A stretch of 27,882 nucleotides of DNA from JACQFK01 sp041482015. GTDB taxonomy: Bacteria; Planctomycetota; MHYJ01; JACPRB01. Shown one piece after another: positions 1-7,488 of this stretch (the first letter of the stretch is position 1; each line of letters starts with the position of its first letter). The notes below the pieces were generated by a model that did not search any database, was not told the origin of the DNA, and was given only the letters and a program-made list of their open reading frames with translations. The DNA lies in contig JBGPCZ010000075.1 in NCBI GenBank assembly GCA_041482015.1, forward strand, positions 1-27,882. The letters are read 5' to 3'. Made by a program: the position numbers and the translations under genes.

Positions 1-562
1 CGATCGCGTGGGCGGTCATCACGGCCGGGATGATCGACAGCACGTTCCGCAGGTCGCGCTCGGTCTCGCGGAGCCTCGGATCGGGTTCGCTCGCCGCCGG
101 GTCGGGCGGCGGGACGGGCCGGCGGAGCTCCCACAGGAGCGGCGCGCGGGCCGCGGGGTCCTGCGCGAGGAGGTTGTAGAGGAGCGTCGTCCCGGTGCGG
201 GCCTGCCCGACGACGAAGAGCGGCCGCTCGACGGGCACCCGGAGCGTCTCCGGGTGGTCGGCGATCCATCGGCGCGCGAGGGCCCGGTTGCGCAGGAGGG
301 TCACGAACTGGCGCCGCGCCACGATGCGGCCGACGAAGGTCAGCCGGGCGGGCCCCTCGGCGTCCTCCTGGAGCGCGCGGAGTCGCGAGAGGAAAGCCCC
401 GTCTTCGGGGGACGGCTCGAATCCCGCTTCCTTAGAAAGGGACTCGAGATCGAGGCGGGGACTCCGCAGGCCCATCGAGCGGAGGGCGCCCCCGGTCGCG
501 TTCAGGAACCGGACGAGGAACGGGCGGCGGGTTCCGCTGAAGGTGGGCGTCGTCGCGTCCAA
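1..562 (-). CDS. Sulfotransferase family protein (partial, C-terminus off left edge)
   Basis: The minus strand is open from the left edge to about 562. It encodes the N-terminal part of a PAPS-dependent sulfotransferase, which transfers sulfate from 3'-phosphoadenosine-5'-phosphosulfate to an unidentified acceptor. The recognition motif is GQARTGTTLLYNLL, a 5'-phosphosulfate-binding loop, preceded by PLFVVG as usual in this family. About 125 residues lie before the loop, which fits the longer bacterial Sulfotransfer_3 type. I chose the TTG at 562 because a TATCCT box (571-576) ends 8 nt upstream, as in many genes of this window. An ATG at 475 is the alternative start, but it would remove a well-formed segment (PFLVRFLNATGGALRS). 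The C-terminal half, including the 3'-phosphate-binding region, is outside the window. Confidence 0.85.
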   Translation of the reverse strand, partial: MDATTPTFSGTRRPFLVRFLNATGGALRSMGLRSPRLDLESLSKEAGFEPSPEDGAFLSRLRALQEDAEGPARLTFVGRIVARRQFVTLLRNRALARRWIADHPETLRVPVERPLFVVGQARTGTTLLYNLLAQDPAARAPLLWELRRPVPPPDPAASEPDPRLRETERDLRNVLSIIPAVMTAHAI

Positions 563-570
563 GACCCGAC

Positions 571-576
571 AGGATA
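571..576 (-). promoter_or_regulatory. -10 box (TATCCT) of the sulfotransferase gene
   Basis: TATCCT on the minus strand ends 8 nt before the TTG at 562. It matches the TAnnnT-to-start spacing seen repeatedly in the window and implies a leaderless or nearly leaderless transcript. Confidence 0.45.
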
Positions 577-596
577 GCGGAATCCGCCGGGTCCGC

Positions 597-3044
597 CTAC
601 CATCGCGGCTCGGTGGCCACGAGGGCGGAGATCTCGTCGGCCGTGACGGGCTTGCTGAACAGGTAGCCCTGTCCGTAGCCGCACTTGAGCATCCGCAGTT
701 CGCCCAGCTGGTCCTGCGTCTCGACGCCCTCCGCGACGACGCGTATCCCGAGGTTGTGCGCGAGCGTCACGATCGCCCGCACGATCTCGTGACCGCCCTT
801 CTTCGGGCCCATCCGCGAGACGAACGAACGGTCGATCTTCACCGCGTCGATCGGGAACCGGTTGAGGTACGAGAGCGAGGAGTAGCCCGTGCCGAAGTCG
901 TCGAGGTAGATCTGCGCGCCGCGGCGGCGGAGCTCGCCCAGCATCTGGCCGGCGGCCTCCGCGTTGTCGATCAGGACGTTTTCGGTGATCTCGACGGCGA
1001 GGCTGGAGGGCGGCAGCCCGGTCTGCGCGAGCGCCTCCGAGACGCTGCCGACGAGGTCGGGCTGGCGGAACTGGCGGCCGGAGAGGTTGACGCTCACGGT
1101 GAGCCGGTCGCCGTCGGGGAAGTGGCCCTGCCACTCCTTGAGCTGGCGGCACGCCTCGCGCATCACCCACCGGTCGATCGCGATGATGAGGCCCGACTCC
1201 TCCGCGACGCTGATGAAGTCGAACGGCGAGACCAGGCCGCGCTGCGGGTGGTTCCAGCGGATGAGCGCCTCGAAGCCGGAGATGCGGCCGCTGTCGAGCG
1301 AGACGATCGGCATGTAGTAGGCGGCGAACTCGCCGCGTTCGATGGCCTGGCGCAGGTCGTTCTCCAGCTGAAGGAGCACGACGGCGCGGGCGTGCATCGT
1401 CTTGTCGAAGACCTCGGCCCGCGCGCGGCCCTGCGACTTGGCGCGGTACATCGCGGTGTCCGCGTCGCGGAGGACGTCCTCCGCCTTCTCGTAGCCGGTC
1501 TGGCTCAGCGCGATGCCGATCGAGGCGGTGCTCACGATTTCCTGGCCGCTCACCTTGATCGGCTCCTCGAGCGAGCGCTGGATGCGCGAGCCCACGCTCG
1601 ACGCATCGGCCGCGTCGTCCACGTCCTCGAGGAGGATCGCGAACTCGTCTCCGCCCAGGCGGGAGACCGTGTCGCCGGGGCGTACGCAGCGCTCGAGCCT
1701 CCGGGCGGTTTCGACCAGGAGCTCGTCGCCCGGCCCGTGGCCGAGGGAGTCGTTCACCATCTTGAAGCGGTCGAGGTCGAGGAAGAGGACGGCGAAGAGG
1801 CGGTCCTTCTCGCGGCGCGCGTGGCGGATGCGGTGGCCGAGGCGGTCGAGGAAGAGGGAACGGTTGGGGAGGCCGGTCAACGCGTCGTGGAGCGCCTCGT
1901 GGATGAGCTGCTCCTCGGCGAGCTTGCGCTGGGTCGTGTCGGTCTGGGCGCCGACCATGCGGTAGGCCTTGCGGTCGCCGTTGCGGACGGCGAGGCCGCG
2001 GGAGAGGACCCAGCGGTAGCCGCGGTCCTTGTGGCGCATGCGGTGCTCGCTCTCGAAGGTGGTCGTCTTCCCCTCGAGGTGCTCCTGGAGCGCGGCCTGG
2101 ACGCTTGCGAGGTCCTCGGGGTGGACGCGGCGGAACCATTCGAAGGGGGTGTTTCCGATCTCGCCGTCGTCGCAGCCGAGCATCTCCTTCCAGCGGGAGG
2201 AGTAGTAGACCTCGTTGGTCTTCAGGTTCCAGTCCCAGAGGCCGTCGTTGACGCTCCGGGCGGCCAGGGCGTAACGCTCCTCGCTCGCGCGGAGCGCCTC
2301 CTCGGCCTGCTTGCGTTCGGTGATGTCGACGGCCATGCCGCCGACGAAGCGCTGTCCGGAGCCGTCGTCGACGGGGAACTGGAGGATCCACCAGTGCTGG
2401 GGCGGCCCGCTCTTGACGGGGAGCGTCTCGTAGAGCTGCCGCGGCTTCCCGGAGTCGAGCACGGCGCGGTCGTCCTGGGCCATCTGGCGCGCGGCGTCGG
2501 GGGTCCAGGGGCGGACGTCGGAGCGGCCGGCGATGTCGGCCATCCGCAGGTTGAACGTCAGCTCAAAGGGGGTGTTCACGTAGACGTAGCGGCCCTGGTC
2601 GTCCTTGATCCACGCGACGGTCGGGCTGTTGTCCATGAACGCCTTGAACCGCTCCTCGCTCTCGCGGAGCTTGAGGGTCATGGATCGCGCGCTGCGCCGG
2701 TAGAGCACGCCGACCATGAGGACGATGACGGGAATGACGATGCCGGCGCCGAGGACGCGCCGGAAGTCCTCGGGGTCGGGGTAGCGGAACGGCTGGCCGG
2801 GGGGCGAGAAGAACCAGGCGAGGTACATCCAGGCGATCGCGGCGCTCGCGAATCCGGGCCGGAGGCCTCCGACGAACGTGGAGAAGACGACGGCGAGAAG
2901 GGCGAACGTGCTGGGGTCGTGGATGTGGAAGACGACGCGGGAGAGCTCCAGCGCGGCCATCGCGGCCAGCGTCAGGACGGGCCCGCCCGCCTGGGTCCAG
3001 ACCTTCTTGCGGGAGGGGTCCCGCAGCCAGTCCCCGATCTTCAT
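597..3044 (-). CDS. Membrane PAS-PAS-GGDEF-EAL cyclic-di-GMP turnover protein
   Basis: An 815-residue signalling protein with both cyclic-di-GMP domains. Residues 1-120 hold three to four hydrophobic segments arranged like the DUF4118 (KdpD-type) membrane module. Two PAS domains follow (about 126-245 and 250-378). The GGDEF domain has an intact RLGGDEFAIL signature (GGDEF at 464-468), and the EAL domain starts near 560 with FEALIRW (EAL 592-594) and later DDFGTGYSS. Both active sites look complete, so cyclase and phosphodiesterase activity are each possible; many such tandems keep only one. A longer reading from ATG 3089 exists, but a consensus TATAAT at 3092-3097 puts the transcript start near 3085, inside that extension, so ATG 3044 is preferred. 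The input signal is unknown. Confidence 0.93.
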   Translation of the reverse strand: MKIGDWLRDPSRKKVWTQAGGPVLTLAAMAALELSRVVFHIHDPSTFALLAVVFSTFVGGLRPGFASAAIAWMYLAWFFSPPGQPFRYPDPEDFRRVLGAGIVIPVIVLMVGVLYRRSARSMTLKLRESEERFKAFMDNSPTVAWIKDDQGRYVYVNTPFELTFNLRMADIAGRSDVRPWTPDAARQMAQDDRAVLDSGKPRQLYETLPVKSGPPQHWWILQFPVDDGSGQRFVGGMAVDITERKQAEEALRASEERYALAARSVNDGLWDWNLKTNEVYYSSRWKEMLGCDDGEIGNTPFEWFRRVHPEDLASVQAALQEHLEGKTTTFESEHRMRHKDRGYRWVLSRGLAVRNGDRKAYRMVGAQTDTTQRKLAEEQLIHEALHDALTGLPNRSLFLDRLGHRIRHARREKDRLFAVLFLDLDRFKMVNDSLGHGPGDELLVETARRLERCVRPGDTVSRLGGDEFAILLEDVDDAADASSVGSRIQRSLEEPIKVSGQEIVSTASIGIALSQTGYEKAEDVLRDADTAMYRAKSQGRARAEVFDKTMHARAVVLLQLENDLRQAIERGEFAAYYMPIVSLDSGRISGFEALIRWNHPQRGLVSPFDFISVAEESGLIIAIDRWVMREACRQLKEWQGHFPDGDRLTVSVNLSGRQFRQPDLVGSVSEALAQTGLPPSSLAVEITENVLIDNAEAAGQMLGELRRRGAQIYLDDFGTGYSSLSYLNRFPIDAVKIDRSFVSRMGPKKGGHEIVRAIVTLAHNLGIRVVAEGVETQDQLGELRMLKCGYGQGYLFSKPVTADEISALVATEPRW

Positions 3045-3091
3045 GATCCCTATCGCCGGTGGCACCCCACCCCCCTTTTCGATCCCCATAA

Positions 3092-3097
3092 ATTATA
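3092..3097 (-). promoter_or_regulatory. Consensus -10 box (TATAAT) of the GGDEF-EAL gene
   Basis: A perfect TATAAT on the minus strand, in a locally AT-richer stretch. Expected transcription start is near 3085, giving a leader of about 40 nt before ATG 3044. No convincing -35 is visible. Its position excludes the upstream ATG at 3089 as the start. Confidence 0.6.
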
Positions 3098-3147
3098 CTG
3101 CGCTTCGCCGAAAGTGAAGGGGGGCGCGCGGAAATGGGTGGCCCGTC

Positions 3148-3516
3148 CTAGCCGCCGGCTCTCTTCGAGCGGAAGCCCCGCTCGAGGAGGATCGCCGAGA
3201 GCGCGTCCCGGTGGTCCCCTTGGATTTCGAGGGTGAAGCCGCGCACCGCGCCGCCGGTGCCGAGCCGCCTCTTCAGGTCGCGCGCGAGCGCGTCGAGGTC
3301 GAAGCCGCCCCTTGGGAATCCCTCGAGGATGATCAGCTCGCGCCCGCCCCCGCGTTTCTCGCGCCTCATCTTGATGATCTCGGTCCGGACCTTCGGCTTC
3401 GCCTCGGGGGTCGCGGCCGGCGGAGGAGCATCGGCCGGCCCCGGCGGGAGCGGGGGACATGCGCACGCCGGCGGGGGAATCTTCCCGCACTGCGGACATG
3501 GAATGGCGAGCGGCAT
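3148..3516 (-). CDS. yciH: SUI1/eIF1-like translation factor (YciH type) with N-terminal zinc ribbon
   Basis: A 122-residue protein of the eIF1/SUI1 family, which in bacteria is YciH-like and is thought to influence start-codon selection on the ribosome. The N-terminus carries cysteines at 7, 10, 18 and 20 (CPQCG, then CAC), a probable zinc knuckle. A Pro/Ala-rich linker follows. The C-terminal half has the SUI1 core: a basic RREKRGGGRELIILEGF stretch, then LARDLKRRLGTGGAVRG and EIQGDHRDALSAILLERGF. Start ATG 3516 lies 6 nt after a TATCAT box (3523-3528); longer readings upstream lack family character. It is divergent from the membrane protein at 3562 across a 45-nt gap. A dedicated initiation factor is of interest in a genome with many leaderless genes, but that link is inference. 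Confidence 0.88.
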   Translation of the reverse strand: MPLAIPCPQCGKIPPPACACPPLPPGPADAPPPAATPEAKPKVRTEIIKMRREKRGGGRELIILEGFPRGGFDLDALARDLKRRLGTGGAVRGFTLEIQGDHRDALSAILLERGFRSKRAGG

Positions 3517-3522
3517 GCGGGG

Positions 3523-3528
3523 ATGATA
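3523..3528 (-). promoter_or_regulatory. -10 box (TATCAT) of the SUI1 gene
   Basis: TATCAT on the minus strand ends 6 nt before ATG 3516. With TAGACT at 3550-3555 on the plus strand it forms a compact divergent promoter between the two genes. Confidence 0.5.
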
Positions 3529-3549
3529 GCCCCTGCGAAAAGAATTGGA

Positions 3550-3555
3550 TAGACT
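3550..3555 (+). promoter_or_regulatory. -10 box (TAGACT) of the DUF4149-like gene
   Basis: TAGACT ends 6 nt before the GTG at 3562. This short spacing leaves no room for a ribosome-binding site on the transcript. Confidence 0.5.
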
Positions 3556-3561
3556 CGGCGC

Positions 3562-4041
3562 GTGCGGTCCCTGACCACGCTGGCGCGGCGCTTCGCGGTC
3601 CTGTGTTCGCTGGGCCTCTGGATCGGCGGTACGACCCTCTACACGGGGTTCGTGATCCGGATCGGGCACCGGCTGATCCCGGGTGGAACGTTCGGGCGGG
3701 TCACCCGCGACGTGACGGGCGTGATCCAGGTCATCGGCCTCGTCACCCTCTCCGTGCTGCTCGTCAACCTGCTGGCGGACTGGCGGGCGTCACGCCGGCT
3801 CATCCGGTGGGGCACCGCGGGTTCGTGGGCGGTCTGCGCCCTCACCCTGGGGGCACAGTTCGCGCTCCGGTGGACCCTGCTTGGCCTGATGGATTCGCCG
3901 GTCCGCGATCGTTTCGAGTCGGCCCACGAGACCTACGAGATGATGACCGCGATCCAGTGGGGCGCCGCGATGTTCCACGGAGGGTGCGTCCTCGCGGCGT
4001 GGCGCGGCGCCGACACCGCTACGCGAGATCGAACAGGATGA
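3562..4041 (+). CDS. DUF4149-like small integral membrane protein
   Basis: A 159-residue hydrophobic protein with about four membrane segments: residues 12-30 (VLCSLGLWIGGTTLYTGFVI), 55-70 (VIQVIGLVTLSVLLVNL), 85-105 and 134-148. The overall pattern, with a polar region before the last helix (DRFESAHETYEMM), resembles DUF4149-type proteins whose role is unknown. The GTG start is set by the TAGACT box 6 nt upstream. The last 23 bases overlap the 3' end of the convergent pirin gene, so the two messages are complementary at their ends. No catalytic motif is visible, and family assignment is moderate. Confidence 0.7.
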   Translation: MRSLTTLARRFAVLCSLGLWIGGTTLYTGFVIRIGHRLIPGGTFGRVTRDVTGVIQVIGLVTLSVLLVNLLADWRASRRLIRWGTAGSWAVCALTLGAQFALRWTLLGLMDSPVRDRFESAHETYEMMTAIQWGAAMFHGGCVLAAWRGADTATRDRTG

Positions 4042-4708
4042 GATCCGCCGGCTCGACTCCCTTGAGCTCGAGCGTTTCCTTCCCGCTCACCGCCGCGCCG
4101 TCGCCCGCTTCAAGACGCCTGCCGTTCAGCGTCACCGCCCCGCGCGCGACCTGCACCCAGGCGTGGCGCCGCGACGGGACCTCGTGCGCCAGCGACTCGC
4201 CCTCTCCCAGTCCCGCGCGGTAGACCGACGCGTCCTGGTGGATTGTGAGCGAGCTGTCGCGGCCGTCGCGCGAGGCGACCAGCCGCAGACCCCGGCCGGC
4301 CGGGAAGGCCTTCTGTTCGTACCCCGGCGCCAGCCCCGTCTTCTCGGGCAGGATCCAGATCTGGTAGAGGTGGACGCCCTCTTTCTCCGAGGGGTTGAAC
4401 TCGCTGTGGACCACGCCCGTGCCCGCCGTCATCCTCTGGACATCGCCCGCGCGGATCATCTCCGTGTTTCCCATGCTGTCCCGGTGCTGGAGAGCGCCCT
4501 CGAAGACGATCGTCACGATCTCCATGTCGCGGTGCGGGTGCATCCCGAACCCCCGGCCCGGCTCGATCCGGTCGTCGTTCAGGACGCGCAGCGCCCGGAA
4601 CTCCATCCAGTCGGGGTCGACGTAGTCCGCGAAGGAGAACGTGTGGAACGTGTCGAGCCACCCGTGGTCGGCGTGGCCCCTCTCCGCGGCCCTGCGGATC
4701 GTGATCAT
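4019..4708 (-). CDS. Pirin family bicupin protein (YhaK/quercetinase-like)
   Basis: A 229-residue pirin-type protein. The N-terminal cupin carries the family metal site: HPHRDMEIVTIV (His57, His59), then VVHSEFNP (His101, Glu103). The motif RAAERGHADHGWLDTFHTFSFADY at the N-terminus is characteristic of the group, split here as RAAERGHADHGWLDTF and HTFSFADY. Related proteins bind iron or another divalent metal and some cleave quercetin; the substrate here is unknown. The C-terminal cupin (150-229) lacks the His set, as usual. The gene lies 45 nt after the lipoprotein gene on the same strand and may be cotranscribed with it. It converges with the membrane protein gene, overlapping by 23 bases. 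Confidence 0.92.
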   Translation of the reverse strand: MITIRRAAERGHADHGWLDTFHTFSFADYVDPDWMEFRALRVLNDDRIEPGRGFGMHPHRDMEIVTIVFEGALQHRDSMGNTEMIRAGDVQRMTAGTGVVHSEFNPSEKEGVHLYQIWILPEKTGLAPGYEQKAFPAGRGLRLVASRDGRDSSLTIHQDASVYRAGLGEGESLAHEVPSRRHAWVQVARGAVTLNGRRLEAGDGAAVSGKETLELKGVEPADLILFDLA

Positions 4709-4712
4709 GCCA

Positions 4713-4729
4713 CTCCGGAAACTCCGGAG
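4713..4729. other. Short perfect inverted repeat between lipoprotein and pirin genes
   Basis: CTCCGGA and TCCGGAG are separated by AAC, a 7-bp stem with a 3-nt loop, in the 45-nt gap between the minus-strand lipoprotein and pirin genes. There is no T tract, so a classical terminator is not supported. It could attenuate or stabilise the pirin message, or be an operator. Confidence 0.4.
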
Positions 4730-4753
4730 GGGATCCTCACATTCCCGGCGGTG

Positions 4754-5137
4754 CTACTTCGCGACGGGCTTCGTCCTCACCCGGCGGGGCGGATGGCCGC
4801 ACTCGGGGCACTTGAGGATCGAGTTGTCCACGAGCTTCACGCACGCGAAGCACCGGAAGGCGGACTCGCCGCCGTCCCAGTAGAAATAGTTCAGCTGCGA
4901 GCACGAGGGGCACATGGAGACGAAGACCTCCTTGTCCTCGTGCTTGTCGCTGTTCGCGCAGACCCACTGGATGGCGCCCGTGTCCGACGCGGACATGCCG
5001 TCCCGCTCCGCGGGGACCGACTGGCCCGGCAGGATCCCGGCGCGCGCGAGGTGGGGCTTGCGGACGATCCCCGGCTCTTCGCCGCCCGTCGCGCACGCGG
5101 CGAGGGTGACCGGGAGCAGCACGGCCATGAGTCTCAT
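4754..5137 (-). CDS. Zinc-ribbon lipoprotein of unknown function
   Basis: A 127-residue protein with a lipoprotein signal: hydrophobic residues 4-14 ending LAAC, with Cys15 as the lipidated residue. The mature part has seven further cysteines, Cys60 and then three CxxC pairs: 76/79 (CPSC), 96/99 (CFAC) and 110/113 (CPEC). This suggests one or two zinc ribbons, unusual for an exported protein. ATG 5137 is preceded by an AAAGGGGG ribosome-binding site and a TATACT box at 5167-5172 with a CAGACA -35-like hexamer 17 bp upstream, so this gene has a real leader. It is divergent from the FAH-family gene and upstream of pirin. I do not recognise the family. Confidence 0.8.
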   Translation of the reverse strand: MRLMAVLLPVTLAACATGGEEPGIVRKPHLARAGILPGQSVPAERDGMSASDTGAIQWVCANSDKHEDKEVFVSMCPSCSQLNYFYWDGGESAFRCFACVKLVDNSILKCPECGHPPRRVRTKPVAK

Positions 5138-5166
5138 GCGATCCCCCTTTGAAAAACGGTACCCGA

Positions 5167-5195
5167 AGTATAGCCCGAGATCCTAGAATTGTCTG
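5167..5195 (-). promoter_or_regulatory. Promoter of the zinc-ribbon lipoprotein gene
   Basis: On the minus strand, CAGACA (5190-5195) and TATACT (5167-5172) are separated by 17 bp. Transcription would begin near 5160, leaving a leader that contains the AAAGGGGG ribosome-binding site before ATG 5137. It overlaps the divergent TAGAAT box of the FAH gene, so the two promoters may compete. Confidence 0.5.
5184..5189 (+). promoter_or_regulatory. -10 box (TAGAAT) of the FAH-family gene
   Basis: TAGAAT ends 9 nt before GTG 5199. It lies inside the spacer of the divergent lipoprotein promoter. Confidence 0.5.
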
Positions 5196-5198
5196 CCT

Positions 5199-6023
<825 letters not shown>

Positions 6024-6040
6024 AACGCTAAAAAAAGGCG

Positions 6041-6054
6041 CACCGCTTCCGGTG
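6041..6054 (+). other. Small hairpin downstream of the FAH gene
   Basis: CACCG-CTTC-CGGTG forms a 5-bp stem with a 4-nt loop, 17 nt after the TAA stop, preceded by a run of seven A. There is no T tract on the plus strand. A weak termination signal is possible; on the minus strand it would be followed by seven T. Confidence 0.35.
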
Positions 6055-6081
6055 GAAATCCGGGCCGGGTCCGGCTATAGT
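6053..6081 (+). promoter_or_regulatory. Promoter of the MshEN-like membrane protein gene
   Basis: TGGAAA (6053-6058) and TATAGT (6076-6081) are separated by exactly 17 bp. The transcript would start near 6088 and carry a leader of about 80 nt with a GGAGG ribosome-binding site at 6154-6158, 8 nt before ATG 6167. Confidence 0.55.
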
Positions 6082-6166
6082 GGGACCTGCATTTCGGGCG
6101 GGCCATTCGGGCGAGCCGCACAGGGGCAACGGGCGGGCCACTCTCGATCGAATGGAGGATTCTCTC

Positions 6167-7480
6167 ATGGAACCGAAACCCGATTCTCTTTTCGGCGCGC
6201 TGGCGGTGCAGGAGGGGTTCGCGAGCGAGGCGGAGGTCGAGGTCGCCCTCGTCGCCCAGAAGGACGTCGCGGGCGTCAACCCCAGGATCGGACAGATCCT
6301 TCTCGAGATGGGCGCGCTGAACCAGGCGCAGATCGAGGCGGTGCTCGCGGCCCAGGGACGGTATCGCGCCGCGTCGGGGATCCCCGAGACGCTGCCGGCC
6401 GCGCCGCCGCCGCCTCCTCCTCCGGCCCCGGCGGTCGCTTCCCCGCGGTTCGTCCAGGAATCGGGCGAGCCGCCGCAGGTGAACGACGAGATCGTCCGCG
6501 AGCCCCGGCTTCTCATGACGGGGGATCGTCTCCGGCTCGGCGGCTCCGTCTTCCGGTTCGAGGGCAAGCTCGATGCCGCGCCGCTGGTCGTGCCGGTGAA
6601 GCAGGAAACGCAGGCCGCGCCGGGCGTCTCGGATCCGCCCGCCACGCCCGTTTCCACGCCGCTTCTGCAGAGGCTCGATCGGCTCGTCGCGCGGATCCTC
6701 CCACGCGTCCACAATCACCGGAAGTTCATCGTCGCGGCGGCGGTTCTCGGTCTCGTGGCGATGATCCTGCCCTGGAGGATCGCGAAGAACGGCAACACGG
6801 TCATCGGGCTGCAGGGGCCGGGATGGCTCACCTTCTGGCTTCTCGGCCTCTCCGCGGGCTGCGCCGCGCTGACCCGCGTGGCCCGTCCCCTCGCGAAGAT
6901 CGAGTGGTGGGTGATCGCGTCCTCGTCCGGCCTGGCGTTCCTCGCGGGCGTGTGGAAGTTCGCGCTGCCTCCGGCGTACGCGGCGGGCCGCGGGATCGGG
7001 CTCTATCTCGCGATCGTCTCGGCCGCGCTGGTCCACGCCGCCTGCTGGCTGATCCGTCGATCCGCCTCCCCGGCCGTCGCGGAGGACACGGGGTCGGAGC
7101 CCGCGGCGTTCAAGCTCGCGCGATGGGGAAACCGGATCTTCCGCGACATGTCCGGGAAGTCGGCGAAGGAGAAGGTGGAGCAGATCCAGCGCCGCGACGA
7201 GCTCCTCCAGGAGATCGGCCGCGCGGCGCTCGCGGCGAAGGTCGGGGGGCTGGAAGCCGACGTGGCACGCGACGCGGTCGAGAAGTTCTCCGGTGCCGAG
7301 GCCGCGGCGGGGGCCGACCTGAAGGCGCGGGCCCAGGTCAAGTCCGCCGAGGGCAAGGCGAAGCGGGCGCTCGGGAAGCTCGGCCGTCACGCGATCGAAA
7401 AGGGCGCCGCCCTCCCCGACGCGGAGGCGAAGATCGCGGAGCTGCGCGCGCTGGAGGAGAAGATCGGCGGCGGGGCCTGA
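6167..7480 (+). CDS. Membrane protein with MshEN-like N-terminal repeats and Ala-rich coiled-coil tail
   Basis: A 437-residue protein. Residues 8-65 contain two copies of a pattern like the MshEN/GspE N-terminal motif: FGALAVQEGFASEAEVEVAL and IGQILLEMGALNQAQIEAVL, each followed by a Q. In secretion ATPases this module can bind cyclic-di-GMP. A Pro/Ala-rich linker (80-105) follows. Four membrane helices lie around residues 210-330 (FIVAAAVLGLVAMILPW, GWLTFWLLGLSAGCAAL, WWVIASSSGLAFLAGVW, LYLAIVSAALVHAACWLI). The last 100 residues are charged and Ala-rich, probably helical. There is no ATPase domain. ATG 6167 was chosen over ATG 6152 because GGAGG sits 8 nt upstream. The 3' end is 8 nt from the convergent gene at 7489. 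Function unknown. Confidence 0.75.
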   Translation: MEPKPDSLFGALAVQEGFASEAEVEVALVAQKDVAGVNPRIGQILLEMGALNQAQIEAVLAAQGRYRAASGIPETLPAAPPPPPPPAPAVASPRFVQESGEPPQVNDEIVREPRLLMTGDRLRLGGSVFRFEGKLDAAPLVVPVKQETQAAPGVSDPPATPVSTPLLQRLDRLVARILPRVHNHRKFIVAAAVLGLVAMILPWRIAKNGNTVIGLQGPGWLTFWLLGLSAGCAALTRVARPLAKIEWWVIASSSGLAFLAGVWKFALPPAYAAGRGIGLYLAIVSAALVHAACWLIRRSASPAVAEDTGSEPAAFKLARWGNRIFRDMSGKSAKEKVEQIQRRDELLQEIGRAALAAKVGGLEADVARDAVEKFSGAEAAAGADLKARAQVKSAEGKAKRALGKLGRHAIEKGAALPDAEAKIAELRALEEKIGGGA

Positions 7481-7488
7481 GAAGGGAC

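Noticed and set aside
3042..3089. ATG 3089 as start of the GGDEF-EAL protein
   Set aside because: It lies 2 nt after the TATAAT box and so upstream of the expected transcription start; ATG 3044 is preferred.
195..3236. Very long plus-strand open frame (about 1,000 codons) opposite the GGDEF-EAL gene
   Set aside because: It is a high-GC shadow: the minus strand encodes complete PAS, GGDEF and EAL motifs, while the plus frame is rich in Arg/Ala/Glu with no family character.
4713..4729. Rho-independent terminator between lipoprotein and pirin genes
   Set aside because: The 7-bp stem is perfect but no T tract follows on either strand, so it is recorded only as an inverted repeat.
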